Part shown: in pieces, positions 36,175 through 49,919 of the stretch | Layout: the number at the start of each line of letters is the position of its first letter | How positions within the stretch are numbered: the stretch's first letter is position 1 | Assembly (NCBI GenBank): GCA_016802295.1 | Contig: JAESIW010000020.1 | Span: 3,500,586-3,564,585 of the forward strand | From: Brachionus rotundiformis | Taxonomy: Eukaryota; Rotifera; Eurotatoria; Ploima; Brachionidae | DNA length: 64,000 bases | Direction of reading: 5' to 3' | Position numbers and translations under genes: made by a program | The notes under the pieces: generated by a model | Seen by the model: the letters and a program-made list of their open reading frames with translations, nothing else | Told to the model about the DNA's origin: nothing | Databases searched by the model: none

Positions 36175-37527
36175 TTCGAGATGTACCAAGTCCAATTTAA
36201 TCAACGTTTAATCGCTTTGTTTTATTAACTCTTAAAATCTGAAAAAGTAAATTTCGCAATTATTTCAATATTTTTAAGCTTAAATTATGTTTTTTAACAA
36301 ATCTAAAATAAAAATTATGCTCATTTCTTTAGAAAAAGTGAAATATTTTATACACTAAATTCTTTTCAATTTAAAGGTAGCATATTGAGATTGCTCAATG
36401 ATAAAAAAAATATGTGTACTTTTTTATTTTATCAAAAAGTACACGAAACTATGGTTTTTATAAAAAATAATATGGATTGATACAGTAATAAAATTAATTA
36501 AATAATTAAAGCATATATGTTTAAGTCCGTAGAGACTAAATATGGAGAAGAGAAAATTTACGAAAGATAAATTATGATTGGTATTTGTTTGCCAAGTGCT
36601 TATAATTGAGCTATTTATGCTTCAAGAAGGGGCTTGAGCTTAACTAAGAAATTTTTTTTGAGTTCTGCAGTTTAACATTTTATAAATAAAGACATGTCAC
36701 TAATAAAGTCTTGCTGATAAAAAATTGAAAAGTAAATAGTAGACAAGCATAAGAGAATTCTAAAAAAATTTTCAATGTGTAATTATATTTTTTTGAACGC
36801 CTTTGTGAAGAAAAATCCCAATTTCAATTTATCATAAAACATTTTATAAGAATTATTTTAAGCAAATTAAAAAAAAATTATCTTTATCTATTCATAGTTA
36901 TTTTGCGAAATTTAATTGAGACTAAATTGAAGAAGAATTTGTCTTATTCGAATATCTCTTAAAATATTATTTGAAAACAGTTATCCTGAAATAAGTCTTC
37001 TTTTGAAAAATAAATTAAAATTTCAAAATATAATTTGAATAAGATCATTTATTTTTCTGGATAAAGCTCATAAAAGAACGAATAGAGAAAGATAAAAAAA
37101 AGGACATAAATTTTGAAGTTAAAAAATTAAAGTAACTTTGAATGATAAAAAAGAGTTATGTCGAAACTCTAAAAAATAAGATAAATTGGTAACATAGTTC
37201 CTGAATTATTTGAATCAAAATAATGTAGTAATTGAAAAGAAAATAAGTTATAAAAGAATAAGCTTTATAGAAAACAAACAAGATAATTAAATCTGATTTA
37301 ATGTAAATTAAAATTGCTTAATTAATTTAGGTAAGATAAATTAAAAAATTGATAATTGAAAAATATCTAAAACAATGTAAAAATATTTTAAACAAATCTA
37401 TTAGTAAATCTAATTTAAATTAATAAAATAATATAAAAGAAAAAAATTTCGAGATAAATGATAAAGTGTTTTATTCAAATAAAATATAAAAATAATCCAA
37501 AACAACAATCATTAAAGAATACCCCGA
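36175..37527. other. Intergenic AT-rich region upstream of the ATF4-like gene
   Basis: Holds the promoter and the start of the ATF4-like leader (right of 36174) and otherwise AT-rich filler. No second gene or RNA gene is recognised. Confidence 0.5.
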
Positions 37528-37881
37528 TCAAAATAAAGAATTTGTTGCGAATGTCTCATTTTTCCCATAATAAGATCCATGACTAATATTTCCGCATACT
37601 GAATGAGTATTGTTTGCTACATTTTCATTTGCAAGTGGAAAATTTGTTGCCAATGTCTCATTTTTCCCATAATAAGATCCATGACTAATATTTCCGCATA
37701 CTGAATGAGTATTGTTTGCTACATTTTCATTTGCAAGTGGAAAATTTGTTGCCAATGTCTCATTTTTCCCATAATAAGATCCATGACTAATATTTGCAAG
37801 TGAATATAAGCCTATCATTATATTTTGATTTTTAATTTGATAGTTTTTGTTGTTATTTTTGATTTTGAATATTAAATTCAA
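37528..37881 (-). CDS. Hypothetical protein built of 34-residue repeats
   Basis: An open frame of 117 codons on the minus strand, from ATG at 37881, with an N-terminal Lys/Asn-rich lead of about 28 residues. The rest consists of about two and a half copies of a 34-residue unit containing NISHGSYYGKNETLATNF and ANENVANNTHSVCG. Each unit has potential N-glycosylation sites (NIS, NET, NNT) and one Cys. The frame stays open because the DNA repeat is 102 bp long, a multiple of three, so the open frame alone is weak evidence for a gene. There is no signal peptide, no neighbouring exon and no known family. Confidence 0.35.
   Translation of the reverse strand: MNLIFKIKNNNKNYQIKNQNIMIGLYSLANISHGSYYGKNETLATNFPLANENVANNTHSVCGNISHGSYYGKNETLATNFPLANENVANNTHSVCGNISHGSYYGKNETFATNSLF
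37544..37800. repeat. 102-bp tandem repeat, about 2.5 copies
   Basis: Units start with GTTGC(G/C)AATGTCTCAT at 37544, 37646 and 37748, exactly 102 bp apart. The first two units are almost identical; the third is cut off after about half. A minisatellite inside a possible coding frame. Confidence 0.9.
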
Positions 37882-38785
37882 TTAATTCAGGCATGTGAAG
37901 GTCTTTTTTTCCAGGCTCTCCATAAATTTTCAAACAATCTATTCATGCAGTCGTCTTTAGATTAACTTATCAATTCAATCTTGAATTAAAATTTAATATT
38001 TTATTTCACAGTCTTTAGTTTTTTTTTCTACATCTTTTCTTAGCTAAATATTATAGTTCGTTTGAAATCAAATTTTTTTAATCTTTAAGGATCTTCTTAT
38101 ATTAAAATATAGTTTTAATTTTAAATTATTTATTGATATTGCTAGTTTATATAAATTTTTTATATTATTAATACAATAATAAGTACATATCGTCTTTTAG
38201 CTAAATATGATATTTAAAAGTCCAAATTTAGATTATTAATAATCAATAATTATCTATTTTGCTTTTTAAATCAAGTTTTTATTTTAATTTAAAGAGTTAT
38301 AATTTTAAAATCTTTATTGATTAAGCTAGTTTTTTTAACTTTTTTAATATATTTAATATAAAAATATGAATCTTTATCTAAATTGCGATTATTTTTGTTA
38401 AAGGGAGTTTTTTGCTTAACTGTAATTCAAATTCTATGTGATAATTGTGAGTAAGCGTCTTAGTCTAGATGATTAAGCGCTTTATTAACTTTGTTTAAGA
38501 TCAAAATACAAATACACATTTTGTACATCATAGTATACAAGATTTAATAATTTTCGTCCAAAAATAAAAATTCTAAAAATATCCAAAAGTTTAAAAAACT
38601 AACGAAGTAAATAAAATAAAATTTAATTATCAAGATAAATCGTTAACAGAAATTTTGATAAACGCTTTTTGATTTTGCCAAGTCTTCCACATTTTTGGTC
38701 TTCATCACGATTAATTTTTACACATTTGAGCATGGATAAAAAAATAACAAACAAAATAGATTCAGAATCTAACAAGCTATTAATT
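37882..38785. other. Intergenic region downstream of MED13
   Basis: AT-rich, with no recognisable gene. The minus-strand frame at 38623-38808 overlaps the last MED13 exon out of its reading frame and is a shadow. Confidence 0.5.
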
Positions 38786-41700
38786 TCATATGTAATTTTT
38801 GAATGCATAATACATTTGCAGCAAAATCGAGTGATGTATAGGTAAACATGATTTTCTGTCTTGGATTAATGGGTCAATGTTTAACCATGATAAGGCATTG
38901 TAGCGCTCCAGAACATATCTAAACAAACAATTTTAGAAAAATATAAAAATAAAAAAAATTCATTTTTATATTATTAATCTTATGTTAGAAAATAAAATTT
39001 ATAATAAGATTTATATTTTGTATTTTAGTTAATCTTAAAAAATTGCTAATTATGCATTTTTAAATTATATTGAGCAATGAGTTTAAACTTTTTAAACTAA
39101 AATTAATAATAATCAATAAATATTTTCAATTAATGCAATATTTAACGACATTTATTTATATTTTTAACAAAAAAGATAAAAAATGAATTATAAATTATCA
39201 TTGTATATTTAAAAAAGTTAAATTTTTTTATATGCCATTTAATTCAGAACTTAAGCATTTTTATCTTTAGTTATTTTGATTTGACATTTTTAATCTTTTC
39301 TATTTTTACCTAAACATTATATTATTTAATTTACCGATATTTCTACAAGATTTATTCTAATAAAAATATCTACAATGAAAAAAAAATTTCAGACCTTAAA
39401 GCTTCGTAAGTAATGGGCGAATCCAACTTGTGAGAATTGTCAGTTTTCATATTAAGCTCATCATTTTCCAGAGCGTATCTGTTGTGAATGTGCAAAGTAG
39501 CCTTTAATTAATCAAAATTAAAATTTAATTTTAATTAAATGATTTAAGTTTACTTTAAATGTGTGAAAATTATAATCAAATGGTAAATTTCCCCTGAGCC
39601 ATTTTGGCAACGGACCACATTTGGCCGTACTTACATAATAACCAATAGCCAAAGGCTGCTGATCTAAATGAGCCAGTTCTTCCTGATTTAGCAAGCTTTC
39701 GAACTTTTCTTTCATGTTTCCCTGTTCTGTGTCCATAGCTGCTCCACTCTCATTCAAGCCCTTATCATTCATATTTTCAACCAAAAGCTGGTCATCTTCT
39801 TCCAAATTGAAAAAATCTCCAAAAATGTCATCCTCCATTGGCATAGCACCAAGAGATGATTTACCCAAAGGATCTAAATCCTTTATGTTAGAGCCTGAGC
39901 TCGCCTGGGTTTGGATGACTGCCGAGACTGGAAAGGTCAAAATATGAGTACAGCTTACACCATGAGCTTGAGTAATATGATTAGACAATTGAGACTGTTG
40001 GCCGATGAGAGCCGCAGCGGCAGACTTGTCTTCTTTAGAATAAGATTCCGGGTAAACGCAAATTAGATCGCTTTTTTCCATGCTGATCAAACATGCTGAT
40101 AAAATAAGTGGTGATTCTAAGTTGCCAAATGTGTTACATGCCTCACAATTCTCTTTCAATTGGTGACAAACTCTCTGCAAATTCTTCTTGCTTAATAAGC
40201 AGGCCCAACCTCTGAGCTCTGAATGACCTAAGCGACCCAGTCTACCCACAACTAGTCGCCAAGGTTTACTTGTTTGTGATATAATGGCTATTATAAATTC
40301 CCATAATTTTCTCAAACCAATTCGCCGCGAATGGTTCTCTTTCCTTTTAAACCTCTCATCAACTTCAATATTAATGCTGGTACTCTCAATCAGTTCACCA
40401 TTTTCGTCAGTACATGTAGCCAACAAAAATCTCTGATCCTCGGACAAACAATAACCAACGTAAAGAACATTGGACTGTTGATGATAAGATTGGCAACTTA
40501 AATAATTTGAATTGTTAGATGATGCTAAATTGTTACCAGGCCCTGGTAAAAGTTGTTGCTGCTGTTGGGATATTAAATCGGCTAAATTATAATTGTAAGT
40601 ATGATGTGAATTCAGAAATCCATAATTGCTGTTTGAAAAATTAAGATGAACAAAATTAGGCATTTGGGAAATTCCATCTCCCGTGCAATTTGAATTATGA
40701 TGTGCATTTGTGGTTGAATTTTTGAAGAATAAATTGGACGCGGCCAAGTTTACCGCTGTGCTGGCTATTGTGCTTGGCGCCAACACGAACAAAGGTGAAT
40801 AGAATTGGATCTTTTGCAAATCGCTGAAAAATTTATAACTTTGTCCATTGTTTTGTAAGCTCTCGTGGAGAAACTTTTCCTCACTGGCCGCGGGTCCAAA
40901 GCTTGTAAAAATTTTCGGCCTATTTGGATAAGCTTGTCTCTGATGTAGATTTAGATACATGTTGTGAGCTGGTGACATAAAATAGCGCTTACTGAGACAA
41001 AAAGAATTGAAAGCTTGTGATTTAAGCAAACTTTGCCTAAAGTCTGAGTCCAAGTCAGATAAACCTGTGCCAAAACCAGCCGAATAGTACGATGAGTAAT
41101 TGGACAAGGCAATTTTTTTGCTCATCATGAGAGATTGTACATACATTGAGGTTGATTTACTTTGCAAATCAACACATAAGCTTAGCGGAACTATTTGAAA
41201 TTGGGTCGAAAATTTGAACAAGTCTGGTAAATTGTTATAGAACTCAAGGTATGCTTTTAAAAGACCAAGTTGCCTAAGTCGTCTGAGATCGAATTCAGTA
41301 AGAGTTTCATCATTTGGATCCAAAAAGTCATCGTCAATGTCACTGTCTTGTTCGGTTTTTATTTTTTTTTTCACATTTGTAGCCAAAGGATTGAATAACT
41401 TGAAGTCGAATGGATCTATGACATAGACAAAGAGATTAGGTGGTGATTGAAGATTTTGTGTTAGTTGGGATATTGAGGTTAGGTTAGAACTCGAGGAAAT
41501 ACTGTTCAATATTTGCTGTTGGTTTTGGTAGTGCTGAGTTTGGGAATCAACAAAAGTGCTCTCTTTGGTGTCCTCTTTGAAATTAAGAATTTGTGCTTGA
41601 GATTGAGATGAATTGAAGTCAAGAGTTAGCGGATTGTTTAAATCAGCGAACTCATTTCCGATTGGTTGACTGAGCAAATTGGATAATGTGGAGCTTGTAG

Positions 41701-44700
41701 GTGGTTGTGGAACTGTTTGGACAGTTGTGTTGTCCTGCTTGGTCACTTTTAACTCTTCGTATATGCTTCGATCTAAGTTGATTTGACTAACAACTGGTGT
41801 TCCAGATTGACTGGTTTGAAAAGATGTGGCATTTTTTACTTGATTATTCAAGGTTTCGGACGGGAAAAAAGAGCCTTGAATTGTATTAGAAATAGTCGAC
41901 TTGGCTCCTTGGGTTATCTTGTTGGCCAAGAGCCTAAACGTTTTGGCATATTGTTTAAGCATTTTGCCAAGTTGACGTGTTTGTTTATTTGACTGAATTT
42001 TGGTAAACCATTCATCCACTTTAATACCGGAATGATTTTGAACCTTTTTGTTAATTAAAACAAATTAATACATTTTCAAAATTAAATAGAATCTCATCTA
42101 TATTTTAAATCATAATTAACACTAGAAGACCCAATAAGTTTTTGGTCAAATTTCAAAATGATGGAAGATCATAAAGAAATAACAATTTTTTAAACTATTA
42201 AGAAATTGACAAAATTGTTAAACCATTATTTTGTAATTAAAAATTATTTAGAATTTTTAGAATGATTATTACTTTAAGATAATAAAAGAGTTTGAAATTT
42301 AAAAAAAATCATTTTGAATAATCTAATTATATTAATTATCACATCATATTATATGAAAATTAATCAAAGAATTATTTAATCAATAACCAAAAATCTAATT
42401 TTAAATTTAAAGTCAGCTTTATTTTATCTAAGTTTATCTATCTATTAATTTATTCATTTCGTACTAAATATAAAGGTTTTTTATCTTATTTTTAATTTTA
42501 AATCTCTAGGGTGAAAAGAAGGACTAAGGATCCTTTCTGAGGGACATAAGGAATTACTCAAAATTTTTAAAACAAACAAATAATTTCTCAAACTTTAAAT
42601 TTTGTATTTGTCTATAACTGAATTTAAAATCTAGAATAGCACAAAAAATGAAGACTAAATAATCAAGTTTTTTTTTGAAATTATTTAACTTATTAACTTT
42701 TATATTTTACAATATAAAAAAGAACATTAGATAATTCATTATCTATTTTTGTCTCTTTTATATTAAGAACGATTAGTAATTAAATATGAATTCGAATGAA
42801 TGATTTTTTATTAAACTAGTCGGTATTTCGTATTATTCTTTTAATTTTAAAAAAATTGACCAGAAAATATTAAAAATCATAAGATAATTGCAAATTTTTT
42901 TACAAACAAATTAATTTAAAAATTAATTTTTTTGATTAAAATTTCCAGAATTTGCATAATGCCTTTTTTAATTATCTAAAATTAAAATTTGAGCATATTT
43001 TTTAAGAATTAAAGTTTAAAGATTATCTTTCATTATTAGAATATCACAAAAAAATAAATTTTTTTTCCAAAACTTTTTCTTGAACAGAAAAATTATTTGA
43101 ATTTACCTTTACAAAGCCATGGTCAGGCGCTATTCTCAACGCCGGCCTATGCAAACCCAGACGACACAACTCGTACATTGAATTCAGTTCTTTAAAGTAA
43201 TTCTTCACCGATTGCCTTGTTGTTTCATATTCAATGAGCGAGTCTTTCTCATTTAGAACATCAATCTCTGGCATAATTACCAAATAGGCCAAATTTTTCT
43301 GTCTAGAATAGGGCTCCAAGTTCAGCTTTTCCCAAAACTTGACCGCATATGGTGAAATAGTGACCCAGTCTTTGTCAAACGAGGAAGCTAGCAAAGCTGG
43401 TATAGGCTCTGGCTCATAGTTATTTTGTTGATTTTGATTTGAGGAAGATGGCACACCGGAATTAGATGGTGCTTGTACTTGTTTTTGCTGCGCACCGGTC
43501 AAAGCAAGTCTACAAAAATGCTGCCAAGTCAATGGACCTTGGAAAGACTCCCACATACGCGATGTAGTGTGCTTTTTTTGCACTGTCTCTTCCAACAAAG
43601 GTTGTATTAATTTCAAACTTTTTGTCATTTCCAAATTGGACTTTATCTCTTTGTTCGAATAAAGCCAATTGTGAAGCAAAAATTTCGAGTCTTTTAACAG
43701 GACTTTTTTGTCCAAACGTTTGATCACATTGCGACAAACGTTGTTGTCGTCAAATTGGCTTAGACTGGCCAAATCGAGCTTATGCTTAAGAAAAGACTTC
43801 AATTTTGGTTTTATCCTTGGTGGAAAGATATCCTCGTCCAGATCATGCACGTTATTGTTCACGTAAAATATTTCATACTGTTCATACGTGCACAACATTG
43901 GCTGTGAATACTTCAGGTCAAACAGGTCCATGACACTTAATTTGACAGCATCGTCCAATTTTTGCTCCATTTTAAGTACCAATTTTTCATCTGTGGCATT
44001 AATTGTGTTCTTTTTGGCAATTTTTTTTTCCAAATCAGCTCCAATTTGAGCAGCTGGAACAAGACTTTTTTTCCATAGGTAGTTCTCGCGCAGGAGAATG
44101 TTGTTCAAAATTTTCCTAGTGATCAAAGCCGAATTGAGGCTGAATTTGGGGTTCTCCTGCACAATCGACCAAAGAAGGTAGTGGGGCTGGTTGAGCATCA
44201 ATATGTCACAAAAGTCCTCGGCAAACAGGCCATTAAAGCTGTTCGAATCGAGCACCATCAACTGTCTGTTTTGGTACTCGGTCTGAGTCAGCTTGTTCAA
44301 CAAAGCAACTATGTTGTAGTATGGAATGGTCAAGTTTTGCTCATGAGCGTCCATTTTGAGCTTCTCTACTACGCGTATCAACCGGTTGAGCCGGACTGCT
44401 CTGCTTGACTTGGCCGACATGAGCCGGTTGATCACGCTGCTGAAGCCGCATGTGCACGAGACATAGTGGCTCGAGTGTGACGACGAGCTCACTCCATTTG
44501 CTTGATTGTTGTTCACCACGAGGCCTGTTTCTGTGGTGTTAAACGCATCGTTGCACAAATAAGTGCCAAAATCGATGCCTTTTATGTTGTTGTTGGTGCA
44601 CACGCACAGCGTACAGCTGTCAAAGTTTATGTCACGGAAAAGATTGAAAAGTGTGTCCGACAAATTCAGATTAAGACAAAGACTATTCAAATATTTATTT

Positions 44701-47700
44701 AGATTTAAATTTAGCTTTACATAATCATCTGTGCTCAATTGGTTAACAAATTTATCCAAGGGCTTTATTTGTACATCTAGTTTGGCATTTTTGACCGTGT
44801 TGTCACATTTTAGCCTATCAGGTATGCCAATTTCAACCAGATCAACCGAATGCTCATTTCTAACAGCTTTGTCACCTTTGGGCTTTAATTCGCTCCGTTT
44901 CCACTTTGGCACATGCACTAAATCATCACTCATCTTGAGCATCACTGGCTTGTACTTGTTTACGTTCATGTTAACTTCCAATTTTGGCACGTGGAACTTT
45001 TGCTCGGCAAACAATGAACCAAAATTTTGAATCTGTAGCAATTTGTTCAGGTCATTGTAGACAATTTGTTTGGTGGGCAGGACAGGCTTTTTGAGCAAAA
45101 GGTCCGGATCGTTTAGCATCAAATCGTCATGGCATGTTTGATTTGATTTTTGGATATTTTCATGAGATGGTGGCGTCATGACCACGGAGAGTCCAGTCTG
45201 AATTGGATTGATCAATTGGACTTGTTGTTGGGCTATTGAGGGCTGCTGGACTGTTTGTTGTTCGTCTGCGGACGACTCGTCCTCGAATATGTTGTTCAGA
45301 TCGTCATAGGACGCAGGTGGTACATTTACGGCATTATGGTGATGATGGGCGCTTTGTTGCGAGGACTCGACACTCTTTGGCGGTGTCATTTGACTAGACT
45401 TGCCAATTAGGTTCACCTCTGGCTCTTCTTCATACAGAATATCACACTTTGTGTACAACGAGTCAAAGCATGGCTCGTCGTCGGACTCTAGCAAGCGTTC
45501 ATCGGGTCGCTTTGGCTCGGGTAGCAGCAGAGCTGATTGATTCTTGCTTGTGGCATAATTCTGCAAGTACTGTTTACGGTATTTGAGCTGTGTTTGACTG
45601 ACAGGAGTCTCGGGCTGGTCGCTCGAGCTCGAGTCCGAGACTGACTCGGACTCGGAGCCGTCTTCTGACTCGCTTCCGGGCATTGATTCACCCTGCTCGT
45701 CTTTCTCAAAGTACTGATAGTTGAACATGTCCGGGTCGGTCTTGCAGCTGTCGCTGGAATAGCCGGACTGGTCAGCGTCCGACTCGAGGCTCTCATCTTC
45801 CATCAGCTCGCTTTTGAGCCGCAGCACCTTCAGCTCTGTCGGATTCGATTGCTTGAACTGAACCCGTTTCTTTAAGCGAACATAGTTTTCGCTGGTTCGA
45901 AACGAGCGCACCATTTTCCCATAGGTCTTGAGCGAGTGGGTCTTGAGCATTTTCTTGTGGCCAAAGTAGCACTTGCGCTTGTGAAATGGTAGGCTTTTGG
46001 TGGGCAGTATGTTCAATTGGTCCATGAAAATGTGGTCTGTCTTGGCACCATTTGCCGTGGTATTATCGGCACAGCACGAACACTTTACTCCGGCGGTCAC
46101 CGGACCATTTAGACTGCACCGAGTGCATGCAAAATTTTCCACACCGGCACATGTATGGCTAGTGCAGGACTGGAGTGACACCTTGTCCAGAACGTCGAAT
46201 GCCAATGGCAAATTTTCTGGCAATAAATCATATTTTTTGTGCCTTAAGCGAACCTGATTTTTGAACAATTTATTAAAGTTGTATCCAATTAGGCAACAAT
46301 CTGGCTCAGTTTGGTCAACTTGATCGACCACTGAATGACACGCAACCACTGACTCATTGTCCGAGTCGGACGAGTCCTTCTTTTTTTGCATTTGAGCTTT
46401 TTTGTTTGGACTTTGGTTAAGATTGAGAGTGCTGTTGTTAAGTGACATGTCCGAAGAAGAGGAGTCGAAGTTTTTCTTTCTTTTTTTGATTGATTTGTTG
46501 CTTGGCGGAGCCAATGGTTCTACTTGGACAGTTGAGTTTGATCGGTTGAGAAGAGATTTTTGGCGCTTTAGAGCTGTTTTGCCAGGCGAGTTGCGCCGCT
46601 GTAGACCGGGTGATTGAGTTGGCGACTGGGCTGATGTGGGCGAAGACACGGCATTGACCGAGATTGGCGAAGTGAGTGAAATGGAAAGCGCTGACTTGTT
46701 GGGCAGGGGCGGCGGCGGCGTCGAGTCTTTTTCGGCGCCGAAATTACGCGCCACTGAATCTATGGTCAAGTCAAGATTGTCCATTTCTTTTACTGGCTTG
46801 TTGTGAGCGCTCCGTGGTGGTCTTTCATCCTCGGACGAAGAGTCGATGCTGTTCATCAGCCACTCGTCTTCGGTGCCCGACTCCGAACAAGAGTCGGTGA
46901 GTGTTTGGAAGTTTTCGTCATCATCGTCCGATTTATCCGATTCCGAGTCCATAACCACATATATAAAACAGTTTGGATAGAACAGCTTGACTCGGTTGTT
47001 GTCCACGCCGACTACAAACACATTTGGAATGTCGGCGATCAAATTAAGTGGATAGAATTGGCGCCATTCGCTACAGGTCAATTTGGACTCGAGCGCATCG
47101 TTGGACAAGTAGCCAATTAGGCGAGCGGCTATGCCATACGGTGCCAAGATGACATTTTGCTTTAAAAAAGAGCTTTTTGTTTTATTTTTTTGTTTGCTTG
47201 CCAAAAAATGCTTCAGACTTGTTTTAAGCTCGACTAGATCCGATTGATTCAGACACCGAATTGGTTTGTGCATTTTGACCTCTACACTTGTGCATACTCG
47301 ACTAGTTCCGTGTAAAAAAAAGTTAAATGAATAGCTTACGTGGTTTGTGTCGTCTATTTGGCTGTTTATTTCCAGCTTAGGCTTTGTTTTGGTAGAGTCC
47401 TTATTCAGAAACATGGACGAGCTATTTACATTTTGATTGCACATTGAGAAATTAATTGAGTTTAGGTTGTATGGCATTACGAACCACTTGCCAAGTCTGG
47501 CATAGCCTTTTTCAAGCAAGGACTTTTCGATTAGATTGTGCAGAGCCTTGAACAACATTGATCTGCACTCGTATGGCATGGATACCAAAGAGCTGCAAGC
47601 TTGGGTCAGTATGTTTTCATCATTGATCGATTGGTTGTTGTTTGAGTGGTTGTGGGCGTTTTGATTTGAGTTGTCAACGATTAAATCGTTTGAGATAATC

Positions 47701-48645
47701 GAGCGCAAGTTGTTTGGTTCTTCTTTTTCGAACCAAAATATCCATAGTTCTTTTTTGAAGGTTTTTTCGTCAATGAACGATTCATGAAAGTTTTCTTCGG
47801 CTATTGTGGACGAGTTGAGGTTTTTGCTGGAGGGCAGGTCGACTCGCTTCCAAGAGCTTAAGATATCCTCGTTCAGACACTTGGCATGAGTGGTCAAAAC
47901 CGGATCGTTGACACTGGTTGTTTTAAGAATGCTTGAAGTCAAGTTTTTGTCAGACAAAACTTCGCTTTCCAAATCGCCTTCCTCCTGCGATTCGTCGTCC
48001 TCATCATCCTCTTCGTCCTCTTGGTCTTGGGTTTTTTTTCTCTTGCTCTTGTCTTTGACCATAAACGAGCCATTGTCAGCACTTGGTTTTTCTTTCGCGC
48101 GAAGTCTTAACCATTTTATACCTGTGATATCGGTCTTGATTTAGAAAAGAAATATTGTAGTTTAAAATTATTAACAAAACAATTTAAATTAAAAATTGTC
48201 AAACTAATTTATTAAAATTAATAATTTTTAATAGTTTATTTAATATTAATTTAATAAATTTATTCTATTTATTATCAATTATTTAAATGTTCAAATAAAT
48301 GCAAATATTTTAATAAAAAGAAGCTTTGTTAAACTGTTTATTTTTAAATCAAACAAGGCCAATAATCACAATAATCAATTTATAAAAAGTTTTTTTCTTA
48401 TTCTTAAAGCTGATAAATTCAGCTATTGAATATTATTTTTTTTTCAAGTTTTATCATAACTTTAAAAAATATTTGTAGAAAAATCTAAATTTTTTGAGCG
48501 CTAGGGTTTTTATTTAGAGGAAAAAGGGTGTTTATAAAGTGTTTAGATAATAACTCACCAAAGCAAATAAATTAGTGTAACAATGTTCTAGACTGCAAAT
48601 GTTATACAAATTATTATTTGGATTGCTTGTACTGCTATTGCTCAT
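38786..48645 (-). CDS. MED13: Mediator complex subunit 13 (kinase-module subunit)
   Basis: Links the CDK8 kinase module to core Mediator; nuclear. Five exons on the minus strand: 48645-48559, 48134-43107, 42043-39554, 39501-39395, 38918-38786, about 2614 residues against about 2170 in human. The Med13 N domain shows CYTNLFAL joined to TDITGIKW across intron 1, then LWIFWFE, YECRSMLFKALHNLIEK, GKWFVMPY, FFLHGTSRVCTSVE and EWRQFYPL. A large low-complexity middle includes an acidic run near the N-terminus and Ser/Gln-rich parts. The MedPIWI-like C-terminal half includes YRKQ-rich linkers, LYVGYCLSEDQRFLLATCTD, LRKLWEFI, WRLVVGRLGRLGHSEL, QQPLAIGYYVSTAKCGPLP and the final YNALSWLNIDP...DRKSCLPIH block. 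Exons join in frame at phases that reproduce the family spacing. No internal stop is seen; intron sizes are 424, 1063, 52 and 476 nt. Confidence 0.95.
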
Positions 48646-49310
48646 GGTCTTATGGAATTATTAGATTCGTTTGCGATCGAAATTTTTTAGATTCATTTGA
48701 ATTTCGATAAAAAAAGATTCGATTTAGTTTCTAAAATTTATAACATAAGATAGTCAGGAGTCCATGAATTACACTTAAATCTCTAAATTACATAATTGAT
48801 TATATATTTTTAAGAGAGAAGCTTGAAATATTCGTATTCAATTATTTAAAATTCGTCTTTTGATCCCTCTCTCTTTAATTTTGTTCAAAATTTCAAATTA
48901 TACTCTTGTTTATGCTTGCATTTATTATTATTAATTATTTCAAGAGAATTTTTATAATATTTTCCTAATTAACACAAACACATGTATTAGATTAATATAT
49001 AGATATTTCAAAATGTTCAGATATGTGATCATTTTCATACGAATATACAAGCATTAAATATTAAAAAAAAAGAATTTATTTTGTCTATGGATTTTATTTT
49101 GTCTTTTTGATAGTTTAAAATAACAATAGAAATTCTTTTTTTGGTTTGTAGAATCTTCCCAAGCAGATTTTAGTGAAAAATTTTTAAATATTTTGCTATA
49201 TGAATTTAATTTTGTTTATATTTTGTAACAACACATTGATATAAAAAAAGTATATATCATTTTGATTTGGTTAAAAAAAAAATCAAATCTTAACCAAGTT
49301 AACATTTGAT
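48646..49310. other. Divergent promoter region between MED13 and a small candidate gene
   Basis: AT-rich, with no open frame. MED13 starts leftward at 48645 and the candidate gene rightward at 49311. Confidence 0.45.
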
Positions 49311-49919
49311 ATGGCCAATATTCAAATTTTACCAAACGATCAGCAATCAATATTAAAATTTATAAATAAAATTTATCTTTATTTAAATGATTTGAAAAAT
49401 TTTAGAAATAGAAAATATGTGGTAAGATTTTAATTCATGAACACATTTTTACCTTTTTTTAAAATATTAAAAAAAAAACTGTATTAATTAATTTTCTGAT
49501 TTCAAATATAATTAAATTTAAAAAAATCTTTAAAACTACATTTTCAAAGTGAAATTTGAAAAAATTAAAGATCATAATAAGCTTTCTTTTATTAGATAAC
49601 TGATCAAAAAATTGAATTTAAATACAATTTATTAGGTTTAATAAGGATATATCTTGAAAGTCCTGGTATCAGATCAGTTGAACCAAAATTTCCAGATTTT
49701 GTTCAAAGCCAAGTATTTAACATATTTCAATGAAAATTCTACCTTAATACTAAAAAAATGAGATAATGTGTTTAGTTTTAGATAAAATTGATTTTTTTGT
49801 AAATTATCTTATTTTATTTTAGATTAATTTTTTTTTCACTTTTGGTTCCGACATGGAAACATGCTAATTATCAATATTCAGAAAGAGTTATGAAAAGCTT
49901 CAAAATTGTTAATCAATAA
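49311..49919 (+). CDS. Candidate small spliced gene, 113 residues, function unknown
   Basis: Four exons keep one frame across three introns: 49311-49421 (MANIQILPNDQQSILKF and on), 49596-49712 (KYNLLGLIRIYLESPGIR), 49782-49798 (17 nt) and 49823-49919, ending in TAA. Every junction has GT and AG. Exons 3-4 encode a hydrophobic stretch (LIFLLIFFSLLVP) that could be a membrane segment near the C-terminus. I do not recognise a family. The 17-nt exon and the AT richness leave real doubt; a shorter two-exon form with another 3' end is possible. Confidence 0.4.

Noticed and set aside
37544..37800. Regular repeats considered as a CRISPR array
   Set aside because: Contiguous 102-bp units without unique spacers, in a eukaryotic genome; it is a minisatellite.
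43510..48144. Numerous 60-105 codon frames on both strands within MED13
   Set aside because: Shadows of the long MED13 exon, which has higher GC and therefore fewer chance stops.
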